The notes under the pieces are model-generated. The model saw only the letters and a program-made list of their open reading frames with translations, was not told the origin of the DNA and searched no databases. The position numbers were made by a program, and so were the translations under genes. A stretch of DNA of 64,000 nucleotides from an uncultured Prevotellaceae bacterium (GTDB taxonomy: Bacteria > Bacteroidota > Bacteroidia > Bacteroidales > Bacteroidaceae): the NCBI GenBank assembly GCA_946406435.1, contig CAMJKP010000008.1, positions 21,446 to 85,445 of the forward strand. The letters run 5' to 3'. This document shows, in pieces, positions 1 to 7,083 of the stretch (the stretch's first letter is position 1; every line of letters begins with the position of its first letter).

Positions 1-57
1 CAAAGGAAAAAAAATAAGAAATATTTTTCATTTTCCCCTTTTTACGAATATTATTAG

Positions 58-65
58 TAATTTTG
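58..65 (+). promoter_or_regulatory. Putative -7 promoter element for the DMT permease
   Basis: The sequence TAATTTTG fits the Bacteroidetes -7 consensus TAnnTTTG and lies about 90 bases before the permease start. No clear TTG is seen 19-20 bases upstream, so this is only a partial match. Confidence 0.4.
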
Positions 66-155
66 CGAACTATCTGGAGTCCCTAGATATTCCAGAAAAA
101 ACAGGAAATCTAGAAAGACCAGACAAACTAGATATAACATATCACCCCCATCCCA

Positions 156-1025
156 ATGAATAACCTCAAAGGCTATATATTTGCTGCAATAGCAGCTGCT
201 TCCTACGGAACAAACCCAATATTCGCTATACCTCTCTACCACGAGGGTATTAGTGTTTCGTCTGTTCTGTTCATGAGATATGCTATGGCTGTTGCTATTA
301 TGTTTGTCTTTACTATGATAAAAAGCCCGAAGTCCCTCGTTATCAAGCCAAAGCATATCGGGGTTCTTGCTTTTATGGGGATATTAATGGTACTCTCTTC
401 TATCGGACTTTTTGCCAGCTATAAATACCTCTCTGCCGGAATTGCCTCTACCTTGCTCTTCTTCTATCCTGTAATGGTGGCTATCATAATGGCGATATTC
501 TACAAAGAACGCCTCACGAAGAAGTCGTGGGCTTGTCTTGTAACCGCCTTTCTTGGTGTTGTTATTCTTTCCAAAGACGATAATGGAGGTTTCATAAGTC
601 TCTTGGGCTTGGCACTTGTTATGTTCTCGTCTCTTGCATACGCCATTTATCTGGTGTATATCAACCGAGGGCCGATGAAGAAAATCAACACCTCCACCAT
701 TACTTTCTATGTAATCTTGGGAGGCTTTCTTGTTATGATTCCTTATTGTCTTCTTGATGGTGGATTGATGCTTCCTAAAACCACACCTGCATGGATTAAT
801 GCCATCGGACTTGGCTTTTTCCCTACCGTTATCTCTCTCATCTTCACCTCTCGCGCCATAGCCTTGATAGGAAGTACGGAAACAGCCATCTTCGGAGCTC
901 TCGAACCTCTCACAGCAGTTATTCTCGGCATTCTCATTCTTGGCGAAACCCTCACCATAACACCTGCCATTGGAATGATTCTGATATTCGTATCAGTTAC
1001 CGTTCTTATGATGAAGAAAAAGTGA
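156..1025 (+). CDS. EamA/DMT-family permease
   Basis: This 289-residue protein is almost entirely hydrophobic and can be read as ten transmembrane segments in two EamA halves. The second half begins near residue 150 and contains the typical stretch with STETAIFGALEPLTAV followed by ILGETLT. The family exports or imports small metabolites such as amino acids or nucleosides across the inner membrane. The substrate cannot be read from sequence. It begins at the first ATG after a -7-like element and appears monocistronic. The next gene is on the other strand. The family call is firm and the substrate is unknown. Confidence 0.9.
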   Translation: MNNLKGYIFAAIAAASYGTNPIFAIPLYHEGISVSSVLFMRYAMAVAIMFVFTMIKSPKSLVIKPKHIGVLAFMGILMVLSSIGLFASYKYLSAGIASTLLFFYPVMVAIIMAIFYKERLTKKSWACLVTAFLGVVILSKDDNGGFISLLGLALVMFSSLAYAIYLVYINRGPMKKINTSTITFYVILGGFLVMIPYCLLDGGLMLPKTTPAWINAIGLGFFPTVISLIFTSRAIALIGSTETAIFGALEPLTAVILGILILGETLTITPAIGMILIFVSVTVLMMKKK

Positions 1026-1096
1026 TAAAAACTAATCTTTATGAATTGTAGAGTCTTGAGGAATGTCTTCCCAATGATCTACTTTCAAAATTTTAT

Positions 1097-1579
1097 CTAC
1101 TTTATTTTATACTTGATAATATGTTCTCTAAGATCCTTCATGAAAGGACAATCACTACCTTTAGTTTTTAATTCATCCACCATTAAACCTATCCATATTG
1201 TATAGAGAGAATCGGCTTCTTTATCGTAAAATGAAGATGTAAATCCATCTGCATCTATACTTTCAGGAAAACAGCCGCTTTTATATTTTTTTATATCTAA
1301 TACAGAATCACAATCATATTCTTCTTTTGATGAAATCTTTGCACGAGAAATATGAGTAATATAAATCTTTTTGTCTTTATAATACCAGACAACAGAGAAA
1401 TTCCCCTCAGGCTCAATCGTTGATACATTTCCATGTTCCTTCAGATAACGATCATAAATCTTTTGGGTGTATTTATGATTTTTATCTATCTGTTTCATGA
1501 AATCTTTTGTTCTACAACTTATTACTAGTAGACAAAAGAACATGCAAAAAGCGATTATAATCTTACTGTTTTTTCTCAT
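1097..1579 (-). CDS. Hypothetical lipoprotein
   Basis: The 160-residue product starts with a short lysine-rich n-region, a hydrophobic core and a lipobox ending VISC at about residue 22, so it is probably a lipoprotein. The remainder is charged, with no domain I recognise. It includes a WYYKDKKIYITHISRAKI stretch that looks like beta strands. It lies 47 bases downstream of the Imm11-like gene on the same strand, so the two may be cotranscribed. No function is assigned. Confidence 0.7.
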   Translation of the reverse strand: MRKNSKIIIAFCMFFCLLVISCRTKDFMKQIDKNHKYTQKIYDRYLKEHGNVSTIEPEGNFSVVWYYKDKKIYITHISRAKISSKEEYDCDSVLDIKKYKSGCFPESIDADGFTSSFYDKEADSLYTIWIGLMVDELKTKGSDCPFMKDLREHIIKYKIK

Positions 1580-1626
1580 ATCTTTTATGTTAAACTAATT
1601 CTGATTGAAAAAAAGTAAACAAAAAT

Positions 1627-2310
1627 CTATATGTCAACAGGTTCAAATTCAAGTCCTGTTAACTTTCTGTTATTATATTCCTCAACGAATCTTTCACTGA
1701 CATACCAATCAAAATTGCATTCATCTATCATAAACATATCTAGTTTCTTCTTATAAAATGCATCTGTCATTTTAATCGTACTAGCACGTATTGTGTAAGA
1801 TTTCTCTTCTTCAGCCAGAAATTCATTCTCCTTTTTAATAAACTCTTCGGGTGAATTGAATTTTATAGGAATGATATCGTCTGTATCGGCATCCGAAATG
1901 TAAAATTCACAGTTCGGGAAATCCAAATATTGCCAATTTTCTGATACGATTTTCATTACATAATAGTCTTCTACTTTCTTTTTCCTTAAACTAGTTACCT
2001 TTCCTTTGTAGAAACGATGGACATCAATATTTTTATTCTCCATAAACCTCTTCGCATTTTCACTAAGTAAAAATAATCTATTTCCAAATCCATTACTTAG
2101 AAAGTCAGTATATTTAGCGCCACTAGCCAGTTTAAAACCTGATAAATCAGGATCTATAGGAGGAAACAGAGGATTATAAGCATAATACAAAGAATAAACA
2201 CCATTATCTTCATTCTCTGGTGAATACCCTTTGATAAAATCCCAAACTTGTGGGTATTGTGATCCTACTTCTTTATTATCACACCCATATTCTAATTTAT
2301 AATATCTCAT
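1627..2310 (-). CDS. Imm11/DUF1629-like protein, possible orphan immunity protein
   Basis: The 227-residue soluble protein has no signal peptide. Its C-terminal LTGLEFEPV and the preceding mixed alpha/beta pattern resemble the Imm11 (DUF1629) immunity family, which often ends in a segment like GLxFxPV. In that family the proteins neutralise secreted polymorphic toxins. No toxin gene is adjacent here, so it may be an orphan acquired for protection, or a family member with another role. The start is the first ATG and follows a short AT-rich gap. The assignment rests on remembered motif similarity and is moderate. Confidence 0.5.
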   Translation of the reverse strand: MRYYKLEYGCDNKEVGSQYPQVWDFIKGYSPENEDNGVYSLYYAYNPLFPPIDPDLSGFKLASGAKYTDFLSNGFGNRLFLLSENAKRFMENKNIDVHRFYKGKVTSLRKKKVEDYYVMKIVSENWQYLDFPNCEFYISDADTDDIIPIKFNSPEEFIKKENEFLAEEEKSYTIRASTIKMTDAFYKKKLDMFMIDECNFDWYVSERFVEEYNNRKLTGLEFEPVDI

Positions 2311-2417
2311 AATTATTGCTCATTTTTGAGGGCAAAAATACTAAAAGTTTTTCAAATCAAGCAATTTTTCCATAGAAATAGTGAGAAACAGGCAAATTCC
2401 TCCTTTGAAACTCTTAA

Positions 2418-2530
2418 GATACTCCATCGTTTGTCCATCAGTTCTCCATCTATCCTCCATCGAAACGATGGACCATCGATGGAGTATCGATGGAGTATCT
2501 ACGGAGTATCTACGGAATATCTAGGGAGGA
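2418..2530. repeat. 11-bp-period inverted array A
   Basis: Ten units of exactly 11 bp are in phase. The left units end in TCCATC (for example gtttgtccatc, agttctccatc) and the right units end in GATGGA or TACGGA (gtatcgatgga, gtatctacgga). The two halves are inverted relative to each other. It occupies most of the gap between the Imm11-like gene and the patatin gene. A short open frame across it is an artefact of the repeats. Confidence 0.85.
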
Positions 2531-2577
2531 AAAGCGAAAAAACATAGGACTATCATGCTTTTTCTTACAAAAGAATA

Positions 2578-2607
2578 TTGTATAATCAAAAAGTTTTCGT
2601 AATTTTG
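2578..2607 (+). promoter_or_regulatory. Promoter of patatin gene
   Basis: A TTG at 2578-2580, a 19-base spacer and TAATTTTG at 2600-2607 match the Bacteroidetes sigma-ABfr pattern. The predicted transcript starts about 65 bases upstream of the chosen ATG. Confidence 0.65.
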
Positions 2608-2631
2608 CGAGCAATTGTAGATTGTAAATTG

Positions 2632-2665
2632 GAACTTGCAGAGCTTGATGAGCTTTGCGAATAAA
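2632..2665 (+). repeat. Dispersed hairpin repeat, copy 1
   Basis: The element contains GAGCTTGATGAGCTTTGCG and can fold around the TGATG loop. Reverse-oriented relatives occur at 17314-17350 and 49188-49223. Here it lies in the patatin 5' leader, just before the start codon. Confidence 0.6.
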
Positions 2666-2678
2666 TGGTAAATTGTAC

Positions 2679-3533
2679 ATGATCAAGACTGGACTGGTAC
2701 TTGAAGGCGGTGGAATGAGAGGACTTTTCACGGCTGGTATTTTGGATGTTCTTATGGAAAACAATGTCACGTTTGATGGCGTTGTAGGGGTATCTGCTGG
2801 TGCGACTTTTGGATGTAATTTCATATCACATCAGATAGGGCGTGTCCTGCGATATAACATGTCTCAACGTAAGAATCCAAAGTATATGGGTATTAGGTCG
2901 CTAATCAAGACAGGCGACTATGTGGGTGGAGAGTACTCGTATCATATTCTGCCTACCCAGCTTGATGTCTTCGACTTTGAAACCTTTGAGAAGAACCCTA
3001 CAGAGTTTCATATAGTTGCTACAAACGTAAAGACAGGAGAGCCGGTATATCGTCGTCTTGACAAAATTGACTATACAGGTATGGAATGGCTTCGTGCATC
3101 TGCCAGTATGCCTATCATCTCTAAGCCTGTTGTTATTGGTGATTTGCAATTGCTCGACGGAGGCATAAGTGATAGTATTCCTCTGAAATATTTCGAGGAT
3201 GAGGGTTTTACAAAGAATATCGTCATCCTTACTCAGCCTAAAGGCTTTAAGAAGAAACTCACAAAACTTATGCCTGTCTTCAAGGCAACTATGCGCAAAT
3301 ACCCCGCTATTATCGAGGGTATGAGCAAGCGCCATATAATGTATAATAACGAGCTGGAATATATCACCCAACAGGAGGAGGCAGGCAATTGTTTGGTTAT
3401 CTGCCCTTCTGACACGCTTCCTATAGGCAGAACCGACCTTAACCCCAAGAAAATGCAGCATGTTTATGATATGGGAAGAAAGGCTGGAGAGGAAAGTCTT
3501 GACACAATTAAGCAGTTTTTAGAAAAATTTTGA
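2679..3533 (+). CDS. Patatin-like phospholipase
   Basis: This 284-residue protein carries the full patatin signature: the oxyanion loop GGGMRG near residue 10, the nucleophile elbow GVSAG near residue 40, and the catalytic aspartate motif DGG near residue 165. The family (serine/aspartate dyad acyl hydrolases, often annotated RssA/YjjU-like) hydrolyses lipid acyl esters. The start at 2679 (MIKTGLVLEGG) is preferred over an ATG 24 bases upstream because the family begins within a few residues of the glycine loop. No signal peptide is visible, so it is cytoplasmic or membrane-peripheral. The natural substrate is unknown. Confidence 0.9.
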   Translation: MIKTGLVLEGGGMRGLFTAGILDVLMENNVTFDGVVGVSAGATFGCNFISHQIGRVLRYNMSQRKNPKYMGIRSLIKTGDYVGGEYSYHILPTQLDVFDFETFEKNPTEFHIVATNVKTGEPVYRRLDKIDYTGMEWLRASASMPIISKPVVIGDLQLLDGGISDSIPLKYFEDEGFTKNIVILTQPKGFKKKLTKLMPVFKATMRKYPAIIEGMSKRHIMYNNELEYITQQEEAGNCLVICPSDTLPIGRTDLNPKKMQHVYDMGRKAGEESLDTIKQFLEKF

Positions 3534-3730
3534 GATTGTAGAAAAACTTTTTTCTAAGAAAAACGAAATTAGACTTGTGATATAGAAATCCCTGTTTAAA
3601 TATTGTGTGCGGGCACATTTTGCAGATATGCAACATAAAATGCACTATATAGCAACAATATTTTGCTCTATTGCGCAATTGTAAAAAGTGTTGCATGGTA
3701 TAATTCGCAAACTTTATGAAACAAAAATTC

Positions 3731-3761
3731 TTGCACAAAATAAAAAAACTTCATACCTTTG
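3731..3761 (+). promoter_or_regulatory. Promoter of candidate small RNA
   Basis: A TTG at 3731-3733, about 20 bases of spacer and TACCTTTG at 3754-3761 form one of the best consensus promoters in the window. No open reading frame of credible length follows it. Confidence 0.65.
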
Positions 3762-3767
3762 CACTCG

Positions 3768-3926
3768 GAAATAAGTGTAATAATTATGTTAAAGGGGAAA
3801 AACTAATTTATTTGATTAAGGGGAACAATGACGAGGTATTAAGCTAAGGTAAATTTCAGATTGTATTAATTTCAGGTAACAAGAAAAGGTCGAGATCCGG
3901 CGAAAAGCTGGACTTGACCTTTTTCT
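3768..3926 (+). ncRNA. Candidate small RNA of about 160 nt
   Basis: The 484-base gap between the patatin and WG-repeat genes holds a consensus promoter and, about 115 bases on, a strong intrinsic terminator. The transcript would have no credible coding frame. It contains two similar segments, ttaaaggggaaaaac and attaaggggaacaat, followed by two atttcag motifs. Size and layout would fit a 6S-like or regulatory RNA, but I do not recognise a known family. The bases before the promoter and after the terminator hold nothing else I can identify. Confidence 0.55.
3884..3926 (+). terminator. Intrinsic terminator of small RNA
   Basis: A stem pairs AAAAGGTC with GACCTTTT, continues through GATCC/GGACT-like pairs around a GAAAA loop, and ends in a run of T. 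Confidence 0.75.
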
Positions 3927-4017
3927 TATTCGTATGTGAAGGGACTCGCAATAAACAGAATCTGTCAAGGATTTTGAAACAATTCTTGAGTTAAGGACAT
4001 AGGGATATTTCTGCCAA

Positions 4018-4968
4018 TCACTTTACCTCGTCTATCACGTAGAGGCCAAAGAGTCCTTTGTGATATTCTATCGTGCAGCCATAGCCTATATGGTAGTTAT
4101 GGTCGTTAGGAATCCATGTATTGTAGATTCTATCAAGTTCAGATATTTCTATATCCATATTATTGGTATTTTTTCCGTGTTCATCATTAGATACATTTAT
4201 TTTTTTGATTATGCCATGAGTGTATTGATGTTTGTCACCCAAATACTTGTTTGTGCCGAAGAAAAGAAAAAGTACACTTCCTAATATTATAGCCAATGTA
4301 TAAGCCCATCCTAATACACATCCAAAGTATATTCTGATAAAGTTAAATATACCTTTTAAATTGAGATTTAAGTATATATGTTTTGAGCGTATGAGTTTTA
4401 TGAGCATAATTACAGGAAGCATTATTGTTATAGTAATTGCGGATACGTAAACAATAGCCAAAAACGACTCTAATGGCAATGGTATCAAGGTTTCTCCTGC
4501 AAAGAGAAGCCCAAAGAATGGTATTGCAAGAAGAACTACAAAAAATATATCTGATATCATGATTTGTGTTTTAGACCATGATTCCTCTAACTGGTTTAAA
4601 AATTCGCCTAATGGATTTAATATAAAGAAATCCTTTTTCGCAGTTTTGGTAAAGTCTTCTATATCATCGTAGATCAATGGAATAAAAACCTTGCCCTTGT
4701 AGTCGATGAAACCCCATTTACCATTGGTTTCCACAGCAACTATACCGTTATATGGAGGGTACAGCTGCGAATACATAGGTTCAACGATAGTATTTCCCTT
4801 AATATCCGCTAAGCCCCATCTGTCATCCTTGAGAATACAGATAGGAGATTTCTTATCGGTAAAATAGATATCGTCATATATGGCAGGGAGTACGATGCGG
4901 TTCTGTGGATCTTTTAGCCCGTATTTATCGTTCTCTACAAAGAAATGATATTTGTGGTTGCTCATCAT
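4018..4968 (-). CDS. WG-repeat protein with C-terminal membrane domain
   Basis: With the start at 4968 the protein has 316 residues. The first 100 or so contain three WG-type repeats (YGLKD.., WGLADIKGNTIVEPMYSQ, WGFIDYKGKVFIPLIYDD), small beta units common in Bacteroidetes and thought to bind proteins or ligands. Four hydrophobic helices follow between about residues 125 and 260, then a short soluble tail that includes DELDRIYNTW-like residues. Upstream ATG codons were rejected because a good promoter at 5050-5080 places the transcript start near 5043, and the stretch in between contains a conserved leader element. The function is unknown. Confidence 0.75.
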   Translation of the reverse strand: MMSNHKYHFFVENDKYGLKDPQNRIVLPAIYDDIYFTDKKSPICILKDDRWGLADIKGNTIVEPMYSQLYPPYNGIVAVETNGKWGFIDYKGKVFIPLIYDDIEDFTKTAKKDFFILNPLGEFLNQLEESWSKTQIMISDIFFVVLLAIPFFGLLFAGETLIPLPLESFLAIVYVSAITITIMLPVIMLIKLIRSKHIYLNLNLKGIFNFIRIYFGCVLGWAYTLAIILGSVLFLFFGTNKYLGDKHQYTHGIIKKINVSNDEHGKNTNNMDIEISELDRIYNTWIPNDHNYHIGYGCTIEYHKGLFGLYVIDEVK

Positions 4969-4979
4969 CTTTATTTTTC

Positions 4980-5033
4980 TGCTTCTTCGCATGAAGATAA
5001 ATGTGCATATCAGCCTTATAGTCTGGTGCACGT
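4980..5033 (-). promoter_or_regulatory. Conserved leader element, copy 1
   Basis: Read on the minus strand, this 54-base stretch begins ACGTGCACCAG and ends TGCGAAGAAGCA. The same framework occurs at 19668-19722, also directly after a promoter and before a gene. It may be an RNA element or a small dispersed repeat. TGC-gaagaa-GCA and CAG..CTG pairings are visible. Confidence 0.5.
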
Positions 5034-5049
5034 TTATAATTCTTGAATG

Positions 5050-5080
5050 CAAAAGTAAATATTTTTCGCGAAACCAACAA
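5050..5080 (-). promoter_or_regulatory. Promoter of WG-repeat gene
   Basis: On the minus strand TACTTTTG (5050-5057) is preceded at about 20 bases by TTTGTTGG. This matches the Bacteroidetes consensus and argues against translation starts upstream of it. Confidence 0.6.
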
Positions 5081-5144
5081 ATTTAGGCTTTGTTTTATAC
5101 GTTTTGGTATCTAGTATAAAATTTTTTACAAAAGTTTTTGAGAT

Positions 5145-5314
5145 AGGGGGTTTCACCCTTGTGATTTTTAGATTTTTACGTATTGATTGTCAATAACTTA
5201 CATAGGGTGAAACCCCCTCTGAAAAACATCTTATTTTTTATAGGGGTTTCACCTTTCTTTATTGCTTGATTTTCAATTGGTTACACCTGTAAAACTGTAT
5301 GGGTGAACCCCCCT
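5145..5314. repeat. Four alternating copies of a GGGGTTTCACC motif
   Basis: Copies lie at 5145-5159 (direct), 5204-5218 (inverted), 5241-5255 (direct) and 5301-5314 (inverted). Each direct/inverted pair can form a stem with a loop of about 45 bases. No gene overlaps them. Confidence 0.75.
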
Positions 5315-5339
5315 ATTCAAAATCTTTCTCGAAAAAATA

Positions 5340-5433
5340 TTTTTAGAACGCTAAGACGTGGAGTCGCAAAGTTTTTTCTATGTTCAAATAATCTTAGCGC
5401 CTTTGTGTCTCTGCGTTTAAAAATTATTTTTCA
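5340..5433. repeat. Imperfect inverted repeat with AACGC.AAGACG motif
   Basis: The left arm AACGCTAAGACGTGGAG is imperfectly mirrored by CTTAGCGCCTTTGTGTCTC further on. Similar AACGCAGAGAC-type repeats are widespread between genes in bacterial genomes. Confidence 0.5.
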
Positions 5434-5445
5434 CTTTTCACTTAC

Positions 5446-5570
5446 TTCAGGTCCGCTTCTCCTTCGCTTCAAATCCGTTTCAAAACCGTTCTAGGTCCGT
5501 TCCTTAGAATGGGAGGAAAATGGGACTTACATGGGAGTCACAAGGGACTTGCTTGGGAGCTAGTTCGGAG
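5446..5570. repeat. 11-bp-period inverted array B, ending at a stop codon
   Basis: The left half consists of 11-bp units such as aaatccgtttc and aaaaccgttct. The right half has units such as aaaatgggact and tacatgggagt. The array ends at the stop codon of the SPFH gene, so it forms that gene's 3' untranslated region. The left half is nearly identical to arrays near 20.2 kb and 59.2 kb. Confidence 0.85.
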
Positions 5571-6449
5571 TTACTTCTTCAGGTCCTTGAGATCGAGAAT
5601 CATACCACCACCACTTGCAACAGTTGGCAGATGACCATCCCATTTCTCAATCCAGTCTTCTTGAACGATGTACTGAGAGAGACTTGCAGCAATCTTTGAG
5701 TTGTAGTATGCCTCAGCGTCAGCCTTGATCTGCATAGCCTCAGCTGCACCTTTCGCCTCTGCAATCTTGATCTTTGCTTCTGCCTCAGCCTCAGCAACCT
5801 TGTTCTTTGCCTTGAGAGCCGACTGAACAGCAGCATTCTTCTCGTTGATCATCTGGGCAAGTGACTGAGGAGGTGTGATTTGCGAGGTGAACTCCTCTAC
5901 GATGAAGCCTTCCTTCTGAAGTGAAGACTCAAGACGACGGCGAACGTCACTCTCGAAGTTTGCACGACTTGACATCAGAGAATCACTTGTATAGCGGTTT
6001 GCACAGGTGCGGTAAGCCTCGTAAATACAAGTGCGGATATATCCGTTCTCCAGTTCGTGAACACCCTCACGATACTTTACGAAGATATCACAAGCCTTAG
6101 CAGGATCAATTCTGTAGGCGATAGTAGGATCCATCTGGAAGGTAGAAGCATCCTTTGCATTCACGTTGAATGGCTCGTAGTTCTTACGTTGGAGATAGGT
6201 AGGGTAGGTGAATACCTTTGTTGTTATAGGGTTATAGAACACCCATCCCTTACAAGTACCTTCTACCCCACCATATTTCTCCTTTGAGGAATCCCACTTG
6301 TGGAACTTGATACCAATCTCACCAGAATCCACTACCGTACAGGATTTTGATAACAGGATAGTGAAAGTTAGAGCGGCAGCTACAGATATAAAAGCCCATT
6401 TCACTTGCGAAACTGAGATGTTGAACTCAGGTTTAATAGTCTTTGCCAT
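5571..6449 (-). CDS. SPFH/band 7 (prohibitin-like) membrane protein
   Basis: The 292-residue protein has a membrane anchor at about residues 13-33, then an SPFH/band 7 domain. An alanine-, glutamate- and lysine-rich helix follows from about 205 to 255 (AEAEAEAKIKIAEAKGAAEA), as in prohibitins and HflK-like scaffolds. These proteins oligomerise on membranes and organise proteases or lipid domains. It lies 67 bases downstream of a YbjQ-family gene and is probably cotranscribed with it. Its 3' end runs straight into 11-bp array B. The family call is certain and the cellular partner unknown. Confidence 0.92.
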   Translation of the reverse strand: MAKTIKPEFNISVSQVKWAFISVAAALTFTILLSKSCTVVDSGEIGIKFHKWDSSKEKYGGVEGTCKGWVFYNPITTKVFTYPTYLQRKNYEPFNVNAKDASTFQMDPTIAYRIDPAKACDIFVKYREGVHELENGYIRTCIYEAYRTCANRYTSDSLMSSRANFESDVRRRLESSLQKEGFIVEEFTSQITPPQSLAQMINEKNAAVQSALKAKNKVAEAEAEAKIKIAEAKGAAEAMQIKADAEAYYNSKIAASLSQYIVQEDWIEKWDGHLPTVASGGGMILDLKDLKK

Positions 6450-6516
6450 AATAATTAACTCAAAATTTTATTTACAACTTAAAACTAAACAACTATGAAT
6501 TATGAACTATGCACTA

Positions 6517-6834
6517 TTATATCCTTACTGCCGTTCCGCTACAACTTACCATCAGCATACTGCCTGATTGTCCTATTGTCTCATAGTCAAGGTCGATTCC
6601 CACGATAGCATTAGCACCCATGTTCTCAGCACGCTGTTGCATCTCCTTAAGAGCCTTTTCTTTAGCCTCTACGAGCGTGTTTTCATAGCTTGAAGCACGT
6701 CCGCCAAAGATGTCGTGAATGGAAGCTGCGAAATCCTTGAAGAAGTTAGCACCTATGATTACTTCGCCTGATACTATGCCAAAATACTGCTGAATTGGGC
6801 GACCTTCGATTGTTGGAGTTGTTGAGAGTAACAT
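6517..6834 (-). CDS. YbjQ/UPF0145 family protein
   Basis: The 105-residue protein shows the YbjQ family pattern: an N-terminal TTTPxIEGRPI-like strand, [24 protein letters not shown] in the middle, and [13 protein letters not shown] followed by [11 protein letters not shown] at the end. The family forms small beta-barrel oligomers and is sometimes called a heavy-metal-binding domain, although metal binding is not established generally. It is cytoplasmic and the first gene of a likely two-gene unit with the SPFH protein, a pairing that suggests a membrane-associated role. Confidence 0.92.
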   Translation of the reverse strand: MLLSTTPTIEGRPIQQYFGIVSGEVIIGANFFKDFAASIHDIFGGRASSYENTLVEAKEKALKEMQQRAENMGANAIVGIDLDYETIGQSGSMLMVSCSGTAVRI

Positions 6835-6893
6835 AATAATTTTCCTTTCTTTTAATTTATGTGATTAATAATGTTTGTTGATTTTTGATACTG

Positions 6894-6901
6894 CAAAGGT
6901 A
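6894..6901 (-). promoter_or_regulatory. -7 element of YbjQ-SPFH unit
   Basis: TACCTTTG on the minus strand lies about 60 bases upstream of the YbjQ start. A TTG at the usual distance is not evident. Confidence 0.5.
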
Positions 6902-6950
6902 CGATATAAAAGGAAAAACATGAAATTATCGCAATGAATTGGACAAAATA

Positions 6951-6981
6951 TTGGAAAAGTGAGGAAAAACTCGTAACTTTG
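6951..6981 (+). promoter_or_regulatory. Promoter of TerB-like gene
   Basis: TTG at 6951-6953, 20 bases, then TAACTTTG at 6974-6981. The leader that follows (about 7000-7080) is low-complexity with a rough 11-base rhythm of gtaaagt and actaaac-type words. Confidence 0.65.
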
Positions 6982-7083
6982 TTGCGAAAAAAAGAATTAG
7001 AGTAAAGTGTAAAGTAGAAAGTGTAATGTAGATAGCACTAAACACTAATCTCTAATCACTAAACTCTAAACAGATAATTCATT

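Noticed and set aside
2326..2547. 73-codon open frame across array A
   Set aside because: It arises from the 11-bp units, which lack stops in this frame. No ribosome-binding context.
4968..5052. N-terminal extension of the WG-repeat protein from the ATG at 5052
   Set aside because: The predicted transcript starts downstream of that ATG, and the stretch matches the leader element of the rubredoxin gene.
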